A DNA stretch of 25,491 nt from NCBI GenBank assembly GCA_937910385.1, contig CALEPT010000014.1:1-25491 (forward strand). The letters run 5' to 3'. Shown here piece by piece: positions 15,136-22,938 of this stretch (position 1 is the stretch's first letter; each line of letters starts with the position of its first letter). Under the pieces are notes generated by a model. It searched no databases. It saw nothing but the letters and a program-made list of their open reading frames with translations, and had not been told where the DNA came from. A program made the translations under genes and the position numbers. The DNA comes from an uncultured Ruminococcus sp. (GTDB lineage: Bacteria > Bacillota > Clostridia > Oscillospirales > Ruminococcaceae).

Positions 15136-16677
15136 TTATATTTTCTCTTTGAATACTATCCCTGAGATCAGCGAGAATTCGAGCATATTATTCCTTACGA
15201 TCACTTTCTCGACTATCATTCCGAATAGTTCTTCATTAAATCCTGACATTATAGAGCTTTGACACTCAAAGCAGTCTATCAGGACATCCAAATGTTCAAG
15301 TGTTTCATCCTCACTATCTGTTTTTGTATGCTTTTTTAGTTCACGATCAAGCTTTGCCATCTTACTTTCAATTTCAATCAGTTTCTCGTTATATTTCTTT
15401 TCGTCGAGGAAACCTCTTTTTCTCAGACGTGCTATGACGTGGCGTTGCTCTTTGAGATCAGCCATATCCTTTCGGATATCAAGCACCTTTGTATTACCAC
15501 TGAATTTTCTCATATTCAGTTCTTGAAGGTTTCTTCGTAGCGGCAGCAGTATCTCTTTATAATGCTGTATAAGCTTATTACACAGCGATGTAAACGCCTG
15601 CATTATAGCTTCTTCAGCTACTGGTTTAGAGTTACAGTTCTGTGAACTCAGATCATGCTCTATGCAGGACCAGTAATACTTCCCATTGTTACACTTTCTC
15701 TTATATGTACTTCCACATTCTCCGCATTTTATCATAGAGCCTAATATATGTTTTCCATTTGATTCTCTATGGAATTTTGAAGCTGACATTGAGAGCATTT
15801 CCCGAACTTTTTGAAAGTCAGCTCTGGATATAATGGCCTCATGCGTATTCTCAACATAATACTGATCATATTCTCCGTGATTCCGCTTCTGGATCATTGG
15901 AAGTGTTTCAGTCTTATATGTCTTCTGCATGAGCGAATCACCGATATATTTCTCGTTTGACAGTATATACTTCACTATTTTGTGATTCCACTTCTTATGG
16001 TACATACCCGTCAGGATTCCTCGATCATTCAAGAGTTGAGCTATCGTATTCGTTCCCATGCCGCCAAGATACAGCCTGAATATCTCTTTTACGGTCTCAG
16101 ATGTTTCGGGATCTACTGCCAATTTCTCGTCCTTCTTAACGTAACCATATGGCGGCACACTTTGAACGAATGAACCGTTCTCCATTCTTTTCCTTACGCT
16201 CCATCTCATATTTTGAGATATAGAAGTCGATTCTTCCTGAGCCAGTCCACCCATGATCGTTATCATTAATTCGTCGGTATTCTTTGATGTATCAATGTTT
16301 TCCTTCTCGAAGAATATGGTTATCCCGAGTTCTCTGAGTAATCTTACTGTGTTAAGACACTCTTTGGTGTTTCTGGCAAATCTACTCAGAGATTTGGTAT
16401 ATATCCTGTCGATTTTCCCACGCTTGCAATCTTTTATGAGACGTTGGAATTCAGTTCTCTTATCTGCGCTGGTTCCGGTTATTCCTTCATCAGCGTATAT
16501 ATCGATAAGCTCTTCAGTAACTGAATCATTGAACTTCTCACCATAGAATTTGACCTGTGCTGCGTAGGAGTGTAGCTGATCCTCACTGCTTGATGATACT
16601 CGGCAATAAGCTGCACACCGTATTTTATGTATCGTACTCTCTTCTTTTGCAGGAGCAATTACTGTTACATTCGCCAT
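15136..16677 (-). CDS. Large serine recombinase (first of triplet)
   Basis: A 513-residue serine integrase. The motifs are CAAYCRVSSSSE with nucleophile Ser near residue 28, DEGITGTS and TKSLSRFARNT. The recombinase domain follows (GYVKKDEKLAVDPETSE..., KYILSNEKYIGDSLMQKTY), then a zinc ribbon (CGECGSTYKRKCNNGKYYWSC) and a coiled coil (about 390-460). The ATG at 16677 is chosen because GGAGG lies 6 nt upstream; an in-frame start 11 codons earlier has no such site. It has its own promoter module and terminator, so it can be expressed separately from the other two. Confidence 0.92.
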   Translation of the reverse strand: MANVTVIAPAKEESTIHKIRCAAYCRVSSSSEDQLHSYAAQVKFYGEKFNDSVTEELIDIYADEGITGTSADKRTEFQRLIKDCKRGKIDRIYTKSLSRFARNTKECLNTVRLLRELGITIFFEKENIDTSKNTDELMITIMGGLAQEESTSISQNMRWSVRKRMENGSFVQSVPPYGYVKKDEKLAVDPETSETVKEIFRLYLGGMGTNTIAQLLNDRGILTGMYHKKWNHKIVKYILSNEKYIGDSLMQKTYKTETLPMIQKRNHGEYDQYYVENTHEAIISRADFQKVREMLSMSASKFHRESNGKHILGSMIKCGECGSTYKRKCNNGKYYWSCIEHDLSSQNCNSKPVAEEAIMQAFTSLCNKLIQHYKEILLPLRRNLQELNMRKFSGNTKVLDIRKDMADLKEQRHVIARLRKRGFLDEKKYNEKLIEIESKMAKLDRELKKHTKTDSEDETLEHLDVLIDCFECQSSIMSGFNEELFGMIVEKVIVRNNMLEFSLISGIVFKEKI

Positions 16678-16678
16678 A

Positions 16679-16745
16679 CCGAGCCTCCTTTCAGTACACA
16701 AGAATACCACAATACAGGCGGAATTGGTATCACCAAAGCCAACAA
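16679..16745 (-). repeat. Repeated promoter module, copy 2
   Basis: On the minus strand TTTGTTGGCTTTGGTGATA, 18 nt, TGTGGTATTCTTGTGT, then AGGAGG before the recombinase ATG. It matches copy 1 at 15030-15099 in order and spacing, although the 18-nt spacer itself differs. The constant spacing points to a shared regulator rather than chance. Confidence 0.65.
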
Positions 16746-16750
16746 ATGCG

Positions 16751-16776
16751 GCGGTTCACATTTGTGCAAACCGCCG
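16751..16776 (-). terminator. Hairpin after the DUF3789 gene
   Basis: GGCGGTT/AACCGCC stem with an inner CAC/GTG pair. The tail is GCATTTGTT, so the T run is weak. As at 15094-15127, it directly precedes the promoter module. Confidence 0.55.
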
Positions 16777-16782
16777 TATATT

Positions 16783-16878
16783 CTATTGTTCGTCAGCTCT
16801 GCTCGCTGCTATGCAAAGGCACATTGCCAGAACGCCAAGGGTTCCGCCAAACATAGCCCCTGCGATGAAGTGCATCAT
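16783..16878 (-). CDS. DUF3789-type small membrane protein
   Basis: A 31-residue peptide beginning MMHFIAGAMFGGTLGVLAMC, with a Gly-rich hydrophobic membrane segment and a short polar tail (ASRADEQ). This is the DUF3789 pattern, frequent in Firmicute mobile elements. GGGAGG sits 8 nt before the ATG. Its start overlaps the stop of the 59-residue gene upstream (GCATGATG), so it is coupled to it. The function is unknown. Confidence 0.75.
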   Translation of the reverse strand: MMHFIAGAMFGGTLGVLAMCLCIAASRADEQ

Positions 16879-17054
16879 GCGTTTACCTCCCATTCTCTTA
16901 TCGTCATATACCTTTCTGTGACGGTCACCTCGTTGATCTCACGAATTCTTACCTTCTCAGTCTCTGATACCTCCTTCTCTACGGCAGCACTACCAAGTAT
17001 CTGGTTCATTACTGCAAGCATGTAGTCAGCCATTCCAGGTTTAGTATTATTCAT
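16875..17054 (-). CDS. Small hypothetical protein, 59 residues
   Basis: An unrecognised 59-residue protein. It has an N-terminal amphipathic helix (GMADYMLAVMNQILGSAAVEKEV) and a charged C-terminal part rich in Glu, Arg and Thr. GGAGG lies about 8 nt before the ATG, inside the end of the helicase gene, which it overlaps by 8 nt. The tight overlap with both neighbours and the strong ribosome binding site support a real gene. No motif suggests a function. Confidence 0.65.
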   Translation of the reverse strand: MNNTKPGMADYMLAVMNQILGSAAVEKEVSETEKVRIREINEVTVTERYMTIREWEVNA

Positions 17055-18948
17055 GATTACTGTCCTCCTTGATCGTGTTCCAGAACTCTTCGAGTTCTGT
17101 TATGTCTTCGGTTATATTCTTCTCAGGTAATGATGCAAGCGTATCCTCCCTATACGCTGTATTTAGACTTTTGCTTACTCTTGGATCGAGAATCGATACG
17201 ATTCCCTTGTCATCGGAGCACCTTATGAGTCTTCCTGCACCTTGTTTCAGCTTTATTATCATCTCAGGGACGGCTACATCCATGAGAGGACATTCTGTTT
17301 TACGCATTTTATACTCCACTATCGGATCTGGTACGGGGAAAGGAAGCTTGAAGATGATCACCTGTGATAAGCTTTCACCCTTTATATTTATTCCTTCCCA
17401 ATAGGTTCCTGTGCCAAGCAGAACTGAGTTCACGTTATTCTGGAACTTTTCGAGCCTGCGTTCCTGAGTAGTGCTTTCGTCCTGCACCATTATCTTATAC
17501 GGAAGGCCCATATTTGACAGCTTTTTAAAGACGTACTGCATATCATCCTTTGCTGTAAAGAGAATAAGTGCCTTTCCCTCTGTAATGTTCAGAAGCTTCA
17601 CTATCTCTTTAATAGCTGCGTTACGATATGCGGTCCTATTACGTTTATTCGGAATAGGCAGTTTGTCTGATACATACATTATTGAGTGCGTATCATAGTT
17701 ATACGGAGACTTCTTAGGCTCCGAAACGCATATGTTATTCGGACAGCCAAGATTGTTCAGGAAATACCTGTACTTCTCACTGAGTGTACCGGAATTCTGT
17801 GAGGTTATCGTTGCCGATGTAAGTATAGTTCTTCTGGATTCTGTGAACAGAAGTCTGCCTATTTCCCTGCGGATATCCTTTTTGCAGATATTAACTCTAA
17901 CGCCTTTCTCGGTGGTCAGCCACACAAGACAGTCTTTGTTCTCAAGATTTCTGAACATCTGCAGGCAGTTAAGTCTTCGATTGGTCCGCATTTCTATCTC
18001 AAGCATAGCGGAGCGTATCCTGAGTACGAGCTTCCTGACCTCCCTGATAGGTCTGTAATAGTACGTTCTCATATCGTCGATAGATCTGCTCTGCTGCTGA
18101 TGAATATCATATTTCAGATACTTGAAGAAGTCATCCACCATCTGAATGATATCTACTATCCTGCTTGAAAGTATGTTTTTTCTGTTTTCGGTTGCCTTCA
18201 AGACCTCGTTGCTTATCTCCTTCTGGCTGTATGCTGTCGTGAATGCATCACGGAAGTTGTTTTCGAGGTTATGTGCCTCATCGACAACCAGTGTGCTGAA
18301 ATCCGGCTTGAATATGCCTTCACCTGACTCTTCTTTTATGAAATGTGATACCAGCATATTCTGATTGCAGATCACTATCTCATCATTATTTCTGATTCTT
18401 TCACGCATAAGAGAGTATTCACATTTATGACGGAATGAGCACTCAGAGCATTTATCGCCGAAGGAGTTTATGCATATCTTGTCCCACACCTCATCCGGTA
18501 CATATACATCTTGTCTGAGCTGTAAGCCATATTTGGCTCGGTCAAACTGCCGTGTGTAGTCCTTATGCTCTCTTGTGAATCTGTGGAAACGCTCGAGGCA
18601 GACGTAATTCTTCATTCCTTTTGCAATCTCCACATCAGCACGGACTCCTAAGAGTTCAAGCACATTGAGTATATCGCTCTCAAGCTGGTCCTGAAGAGCA
18701 ATAGTCGAGGTTGCTATTATCATCTGCTTGCGCTCACGAAAATACTGGAGGACAAGCGGTACAAGATAAGCTATTGACTTTCCGATTCCCACCTCTGCCT
18801 CAACCGCAAGCGACTTATTATCGACTATTGCCTGAGCTATCTCCTGCGACATGGATATCTGCCCCGGGCGCCTCTGGAGCCCGTTCTTCTCATCGTTCTT
18901 AAAGAAACTATCCACCGCTGAATTCAGCGTTAATTCTTTTATTTTCAT
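17047..18948 (-). CDS. DinG/XPD-type ATP-dependent DNA helicase
   Basis: A 633-residue superfamily 2 helicase. Walker A is EVGIGKS around residues 52-58 with K57. Four cysteines, C117, C167, C170 and C176, are placed as in the iron-sulfur domain of DinG/XPD/Rad3. Motif II is DEAH (223-226) and motif VI is KQGAGRLIRCSDD near the C-terminus. Such enzymes unwind 5'-overhang, D-loop or RNA-DNA substrates. The gene starts one base into the MazF stop (TAATG) and is co-translated with it. In this element it may process conjugative or replication intermediates; that role is inferred. Confidence 0.9.
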   Translation of the reverse strand: MKIKELTLNSAVDSFFKNDEKNGLQRRPGQISMSQEIAQAIVDNKSLAVEAEVGIGKSIAYLVPLVLQYFRERKQMIIATSTIALQDQLESDILNVLELLGVRADVEIAKGMKNYVCLERFHRFTREHKDYTRQFDRAKYGLQLRQDVYVPDEVWDKICINSFGDKCSECSFRHKCEYSLMRERIRNNDEIVICNQNMLVSHFIKEESGEGIFKPDFSTLVVDEAHNLENNFRDAFTTAYSQKEISNEVLKATENRKNILSSRIVDIIQMVDDFFKYLKYDIHQQQSRSIDDMRTYYYRPIREVRKLVLRIRSAMLEIEMRTNRRLNCLQMFRNLENKDCLVWLTTEKGVRVNICKKDIRREIGRLLFTESRRTILTSATITSQNSGTLSEKYRYFLNNLGCPNNICVSEPKKSPYNYDTHSIMYVSDKLPIPNKRNRTAYRNAAIKEIVKLLNITEGKALILFTAKDDMQYVFKKLSNMGLPYKIMVQDESTTQERRLEKFQNNVNSVLLGTGTYWEGINIKGESLSQVIIFKLPFPVPDPIVEYKMRKTECPLMDVAVPEMIIKLKQGAGRLIRCSDDKGIVSILDPRVSKSLNTAYREDTLASLPEKNITEDITELEEFWNTIKEDSNHE

Positions 18949-19307
18949 TACTTCACCTCATGTTTATGTACTTCAAGGCTTATCTTCAAAGCCTTATCTA
19001 TTTTTCTTATATCCTTTTCATTGAGTGTACCTAAATACTTTTTTAGTCTGTATATAGAGATCGTCCTGACCTGCTCAGTCAGCACACAGCCTATATACTT
19101 CTTCAGGATACCGTAATGTATGATGACATGATTTGGAATATCGTTTTTCATTCTGGATGTAATAGGTACAATAATAGTTGTATCTGCGTAGGCATTGCCC
19201 TTATTGTTCTGAACTATCACAACAGGTCGTTCATTAGCCTGCTCAGATCCCACACCTTGCCCCAGATCCGCAACATAGATATCCCCACGTTTAGGTAATA
19301 AGGTCAT
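18948..19307 (-). CDS. MazF/PemK-type endoribonuclease toxin
   Basis: A 119-residue protein with the MazF fold: KRGDIYVADLGQGVGSEQANERPVVIVQN, then TTIIVPITSRMK, and VLTEQVRTISIYRLKKYLGTL. The conserved GSEQ...RP and EQVRTI positions of MazF ribonucleases are present, so activity is expected (sequence-specific mRNA cleavage). No antitoxin gene precedes it. The upstream 520 nt are hairpin-rich and apparently non-coding. It is translationally coupled to the DinG-type helicase. Whether control is by a distant antitoxin or by the structured RNA is open. Confidence 0.9.
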   Translation of the reverse strand: MTLLPKRGDIYVADLGQGVGSEQANERPVVIVQNNKGNAYADTTIIVPITSRMKNDIPNHVIIHYGILKKYIGCVLTEQVRTISIYRLKKYLGTLNEKDIRKIDKALKISLEVHKHEVK

Positions 19308-19827
19308 ATAACTCTCCTTTATATGTATACGGAGCTGCCGGGAAGCAGCTCCGATTTATCGTTGTCAGCATATATCGTTTCATATACTGACGCACCCCTG
19401 TTCGGGGTACTTTACCGTCACTATGCGCGACGGCATTTTCCTTAATCAAAGGCCTCGGATATTCTCTTACCATTACTGGCACCCTCCCAGGTGGGGAGCA
19501 CACAAGCCGAACAGAGTCCTCGCTGTTCACGCAGATCTTTGTCTCTCTGCCCTTACGGGATCAGAGCCGCTTGTACGGACGGGCGCGCAAGTCGGCTGTC
19601 ATTGCCATAATAGGAGTGGCTATACTCCTACCGCCATGCTCATATTAATCGCTCGCTCGTTTCCGAGGTCGTGGCGTATGGATGCCCGCGGCTCGCAGGT
19701 TCTTTTCCCTGCACCGATCTTGCTGCACACTTGTGTGCTGCTATTCAATTTTCAAGTTACTGAAAGGCTTTTTTATTTGCCCCTCTACTTATAGGGAACT
19801 GGGAGAGGCATTTTGTAGCCTATTTTT
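19308..19827 (-). ncRNA. Hairpin-rich structured region, candidate ncRNA, oriT or single-strand origin
   Basis: About 520 nt, visibly richer in G and C than its flanks, with many hairpins. They include GGAGCTGC/GCAGCTCC (19331-19352), ACCCC/GGGGT near 19395, GAACAG/CTGTTC near 19508, CTCTGCCC/GGGATCAGAG near 19547, GCCGCTTG/CAAGTCGGC near 19567, TAGGAGT/ACTCCTA near 19610 and GCACAC/GTGTGC near 19724. The reading frame that crosses part of it (19291-19530) starts at GTG without a ribosome binding site and spans the hairpins, so I do not call it. It lies between the sigma gene and mazF. I could not match it to a named RNA class. Confidence 0.5.
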
Positions 19828-20403
19828 TCAAAATTCCACTAAATTATTTTTTCTGATTTTGTTTATACCCGCACGAATAGACCTATATGCTGTCATCTTG
19901 CCCACATTTTCTGAACGAGCAATCTCTTCGTATGTCATTTGCTGGAAATAATACTTCTTTAATCTCTCTCTTTGAATTGGAGTAAGTTCTTCTAAGGCTT
20001 TTATCAGCATAGCTTTTCTTTCTTTAGCTTCAACCGCTTCTTCAACAGGATGTAAATCGACATCTGGAAGATTACTGTGTGTCTCACCATTCTCATCTTC
20101 AACGCCATCTTCCGTGTATCCTTCGTCATTGTAGCTCCGTTCTATGCGCCTGATGTGTTTGACCTCATTTGCATAGTAGCGGTTATACTCTTCCGCCATT
20201 GACTCAAACTTGCTAATTGGAACAATTATCATTCCTGCCGTTTTGGGATGTTTCTTAACTATATCGGCATCATCGGTTACGATTATGTACTCAGGTCCTA
20301 CAAAATCAGGATAGAGTACTTTAGTTCTGATATAGTAGAACCCTCTCTTTTTGATAATGTCCAGTACGTTTTCCATAAGTATCTGTTTGTAAATATTGCT
20401 CAT
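19828..20403 (-). CDS. Sigma-70 region 4-type sigma factor of mobile element
   Basis: A 191-residue protein. Residues about 130-185 (ALEELTPIQRERLKKYYFQQMTYEEIARSENVGKMTAYRSIRAGINKIRKN) are a clear sigma region 4 helix-turn-helix, which binds -35 elements. The N-terminal part is acidic with a PEYIIVTDD... segment and lacks an obvious region 2, so it may need a partner or act as an activator-like sigma. Proteins of this layout are common in Tn1549-like elements. Its start is next to a hairpin that covers the AAAGGA ribosome binding site. Confidence 0.82.
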   Translation of the reverse strand: MSNIYKQILMENVLDIIKKRGFYYIRTKVLYPDFVGPEYIIVTDDADIVKKHPKTAGMIIVPISKFESMAEEYNRYYANEVKHIRRIERSYNDEGYTEDGVEDENGETHSNLPDVDLHPVEEAVEAKERKAMLIKALEELTPIQRERLKKYYFQQMTYEEIARSENVGKMTAYRSIRAGINKIRKNNLVEF

Positions 20404-20640
20404 TTTAGTGTCCTTTCTGCGGACACAAAAATGGAGCCTGCATATATATGTACGCAGACTCCGAGCTCGCCTGATTATGGCATGACAAGGTAAGGGTACA
20501 AAATATATGCTTTTCTTAAAGAAAAACCATATTTGTATCCGCGGCCCTTAATGCATATCAGGCTTTGAATATTTTATTCAGCCTTGGGTATCGTTCCCTT
20601 GACTGTGTCTATATAATATCACAGAACACTATGTGAAAAC
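20404..20640 (-). promoter_or_regulatory. Structured attenuator-like leader of the sigma gene
   Basis: On the minus strand, 5' to 3', the elements are: GGCTGAATA/TATTCAAAGCC (20561-20583); GCCTGAT pairing with ATCAGGC about 90 nt on, around a long A/T-rich hairpin (TACAAATATG.../CATATATTTTGTA) that contains a tiny frame MVFL-stop; a hairpin GGAGTCTGC/GCAGGCTCC (20433-20462) followed by ATTTTT, a terminator; and GTGTCC/GGACAC (20408-20426), which buries the ribosome binding site. The set looks like transcription attenuation combined with translational control, as in leaders of ribosomal-protection resistance genes. The ligand or signal is unknown. Confidence 0.6.
20433..20462 (-). terminator. 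Attenuator hairpin in the sigma leader
   Basis: Nine-base stem GGAGTCTGC/GCAGGCTCC with one G-T pair and a 12-nt loop, followed on the minus strand by ATTTTTG at 20427-20432. Its position before the coding region makes it an attenuator rather than a gene-end terminator. Confidence 0.65.
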
Positions 20641-20828
20641 AGCTCAAAAAAATGAGGGTTCGTTTTTGTGTAAATATTTGAGAAATGGGATATTCATTAG
20701 ACTCATGTTATTGACTTTGTATATGAATGCGACATTCAATATGATGATAAGGTGATAATCAAGTGAAAATCACAAATTTTTCCATCCTTTTTTTGGAGGA
20801 TTTCCGAAAAATTTTCTTAGAAAACAAA
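20641..20828. other. Intergenic, possible element boundary
   Basis: No gene seen. It contains a small inverted repeat TGAATG-CGA-CATTCA near 20726 and AT-rich runs. Gene content changes here from element functions to the immunity/peptide cluster, so an element end may lie in this stretch. I cannot identify an att site. Confidence 0.35.
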
Positions 20829-20852
20829 AACGGAGGCTCGAAAGCCTCCGTT
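20829..20852 (-). terminator. Terminator after the SMI1/KNR4 pseudogene
   Basis: Perfect 10-bp stem AACGGAGGCT/AGCCTCCGTT with a 4-base loop, followed by TTTTG on the minus strand. It ends leftward transcripts. Confidence 0.85.
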
Positions 20853-20887
20853 AAAGCTATAGTTATAAAATTATCAGTGTTTAATAA

Positions 20888-21346
20888 TCATACCACTTCA
20901 TGATTATATATCTTGGTAAGGAAATCCTCTAAGTTATCAGCCACAACATCGGTAGCATAATATGCTTCGTTATCTATATGTACTATACGAGGTTCTCCGT
21001 TTTCATCAACTACCGAAAAGTCCATAAAATACATATCATGTCCTTCTGACTGAGTTTCTCCGAACGGAATTCCTATATTCGGATACTCCCATTCATTGAT
21101 CCAGTTGTCGAACATATCTACGAGACCACCACCCGAAGGTGATATACCGTAAATCGCTTAAAGCCAACATTCGTCAAACTCATCATAGTTTATAGAGCCA
21201 CCGTTCTGTATCTTCAGAAGAACAATATATGATTTCGGTAGTTTCCAACCGATTGTTTTTTCTGTTTCTTCGAGATCCTTATACTTCATTTTTTTCCGAT
21301 GCACATTTAAGAAAATATACAGATATTTTATAATGTCAATTATCAT
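20888..21346 (-). pseudogene. SMI1/KNR4-family immunity-type gene with one in-frame stop
   Basis: Two pieces lie in the same frame, separated by a TAA at 21158-21160. The first has the family's N-terminal motif WKLPKSYIVLLKIQNGG. Reading through the stop gives AIYGISPSGGG and then WINEWEYPNIGIPFGETQSEGHDMYFMDF, the typical SMI1/KNR4 middle and end. Joined, they make about 133-152 residues, the normal family length. SMI1/KNR4 proteins are mostly immunity proteins against polymorphic or contact-dependent toxins. No toxin gene is adjacent. It may start at ATG 21346 or 21289. Either a recent nonsense mutation or a sequencing error is possible. Confidence 0.85.
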
Positions 21347-21451
21347 TTGACCTTATAAAGGCAAAGATGTAGTATAATAAGATTAAGGAAACAAAGAACT
21401 ACGTTAAAGAACATAAAGTAATATCCTACAATACCGATATATCTTTTTCAT

Positions 21452-21475
21452 ATATATTGTCAATTGACGATATAT
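21452..21475. promoter_or_regulatory. 24-bp near-palindrome over the maturase -35 box
   Basis: Half-sites ATATATTGTCAA and TTGACGATATAT differ from perfect symmetry at one pair. It covers the whole -35 (21464-21469). In addition CGATATATC occurs at 21435-21443 and 21468-21476, 33 bp apart, about three helical turns. This is a strong candidate operator, perhaps for the convergent regulator-like protein. Confidence 0.65.
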
Positions 21476-21493
21476 CAATGATTATGGTATAAT
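21464..21493 (+). promoter_or_regulatory. Promoter of the radical SAM-peptide operon
   Basis: TTGACG (21464-21469), 18 nt, TATAAT (21488-21493). The expected 5' leader is about 85 nt. Confidence 0.75.
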
Positions 21494-21583
21494 CAAGGCG
21501 TAATATTTTAGTGTATGTTTTAGAAAATGTTAGTTGACTTTTCCTTCTAACAACTCATTATAACTGTTATGGAGGCGATTTCA

Positions 21584-22903
21584 ATGCTGTCACGTCATGT
21601 TCATTTCGTGAAACTGCAAGACGGAAGATATGCTGTTTATAACAACTTAGTGATGGATGTGCTTTATGTTGATGAGCATGAAAAAGAGTGCATAATTAAT
21701 CACAAAGTGTCTGATCCAGAAGCTATCGCTATGTTGTCTGATAAAGGAATATATGTAAATGATGAGAGTGCCGATGATGCTGCCCTTTCTGTGCTAAGGA
21801 ATGCCTATCAGAATCTTGTTGGTAAAATTAAAATAATGTACTTGATTTTAACCAACTCCTGTAATTTGAATTGTAGATATTGTTTTTTAGAAAATAATCC
21901 TCATTATAACGAAAAACGATCACATATGTCTGAGGAAATTGCGATGCTTGCTGTGAAGAAGTATTGTGATTATTTAAAAAGCAATAGCATCGAGTCGCCT
22001 CTGATTGTTTTGTACGGTGGAGAGCCTCTAATAAACTTTGAAACAATAAAAAAAGTAATCTGCTATATCAGCACATATGTTAAGAATCCTCAGTATTCTT
22101 TAATAACCAACGGAACGTTATTGACTGATGATATTTGTTCTTTTCTCAAAAAGTATAATGTTAATGTAGGTATTTCGATTGATGGAACAAAAGAACTACA
22201 TGACAAAAATCGTCCATTTCGTCGAGACGGAACGGGTTCATTCGATTCTGCTAATAAAGGAAGAATGATGCTTATCCGAAATCGTGTCAATTATGGACTT
22301 TCAATGACTTTATCTCCGCAATTTCTGGAGCATCAAGATGAAGTGATGAAATGGCTTGTTGAAGAAAACGAAACCAATATATTTTACAATCTTTACCATT
22401 TTTCACAATCCGATGAAAAATGGCTCGAAACAGCAGAGAGTACAGTTGAATTTATAACAAAATCTTATGATTCATTTGGTAACTCTCCACTTGCTGAAGG
22501 ACGTATTCAACGCCAAATCGACAGCATAATTGATAATAAGTTTCTTTTTAGTGATTGTGGTGCAATTGGCTGTGAACAATTTGTCGTTATGCCTAATGGT
22601 GATGTTACTATCTGTCATGGCGACAGTAACACTGGAGAGCATATAGTAGGAAACATTCACGACATTGATATAGCATCCATTGTCTATTCAGAAGAAGGCG
22701 CTCAGTGGATTAAGCGAGCTACTTTATACAATGATGACTGCCTATCATGTGAGGCTTTATTCTGTTGTGGCGGAGGTTGCAAGCAACAAGCCCAAAATTT
22801 ATTTGGCAATCGTGAAAAAATCGATAATTTTCATTGTACCTATGTTAAAGGAGTACTGAAATGGATTTTAGAAAAAGCCACTAATAATTGCAATAATTCC
22901 TAG
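21584..22903 (+). CDS. Radical SAM/SPASM peptide maturase
   Basis: A 439-residue enzyme. The N-terminal roughly 80 residues (HFVKLQDGRYAVYNNLVMDVLYVDE...) resemble the peptide-binding front of clostridial Cys-rich peptide maturases. The radical SAM core has CNLNCRYC (C93, C97, C100), GGEP at 145-148 and ITNGTLL. The SPASM part has C325, C330, C344, C386, C389, C394, C395, C399 and C418, enough for two auxiliary iron-sulfur clusters. The ATG at 21584 is 8 nt after GGAGG; an ATG at 21569 overlaps that site. The gene is followed 35 nt on by a Cys-rich peptide gene, its probable substrate. Thioether or C-C bond formation is expected for the family; the chemistry is unproven here. Confidence 0.92.
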   Translation: MLSRHVHFVKLQDGRYAVYNNLVMDVLYVDEHEKECIINHKVSDPEAIAMLSDKGIYVNDESADDAALSVLRNAYQNLVGKIKIMYLILTNSCNLNCRYCFLENNPHYNEKRSHMSEEIAMLAVKKYCDYLKSNSIESPLIVLYGGEPLINFETIKKVICYISTYVKNPQYSLITNGTLLTDDICSFLKKYNVNVGISIDGTKELHDKNRPFRRDGTGSFDSANKGRMMLIRNRVNYGLSMTLSPQFLEHQDEVMKWLVEENETNIFYNLYHFSQSDEKWLETAESTVEFITKSYDSFGNSPLAEGRIQRQIDSIIDNKFLFSDCGAIGCEQFVVMPNGDVTICHGDSNTGEHIVGNIHDIDIASIVYSEEGAQWIKRATLYNDDCLSCEALFCCGGGCKQQAQNLFGNREKIDNFHCTYVKGVLKWILEKATNNCNNS

Positions 22904-22938
22904 ATATATAGTAAGTTATAGCAAGGGAGGTGAGCCTG

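Noticed and set aside
19291..19530. 79-residue frame upstream of mazF, considered as its antitoxin
   Set aside because: It starts at GTG with no ribosome binding site, runs through several perfect hairpins, overlaps the mazF start and has no antitoxin-like motif.
19308..19827. Type III toxin-antitoxin RNA in front of a MazF-fold toxin
   Set aside because: Type III antitoxin RNAs are short tandem repeats followed by a terminator. Here the hairpins are all different and no tandem array is present.
21533..21564. Second promoter (TTGACT...TATAAC) just before the maturase gene
   Set aside because: The spacer is 20 bp and the -10 would overlap the ribosome binding site region; the promoter at 21464-21493 is far better.
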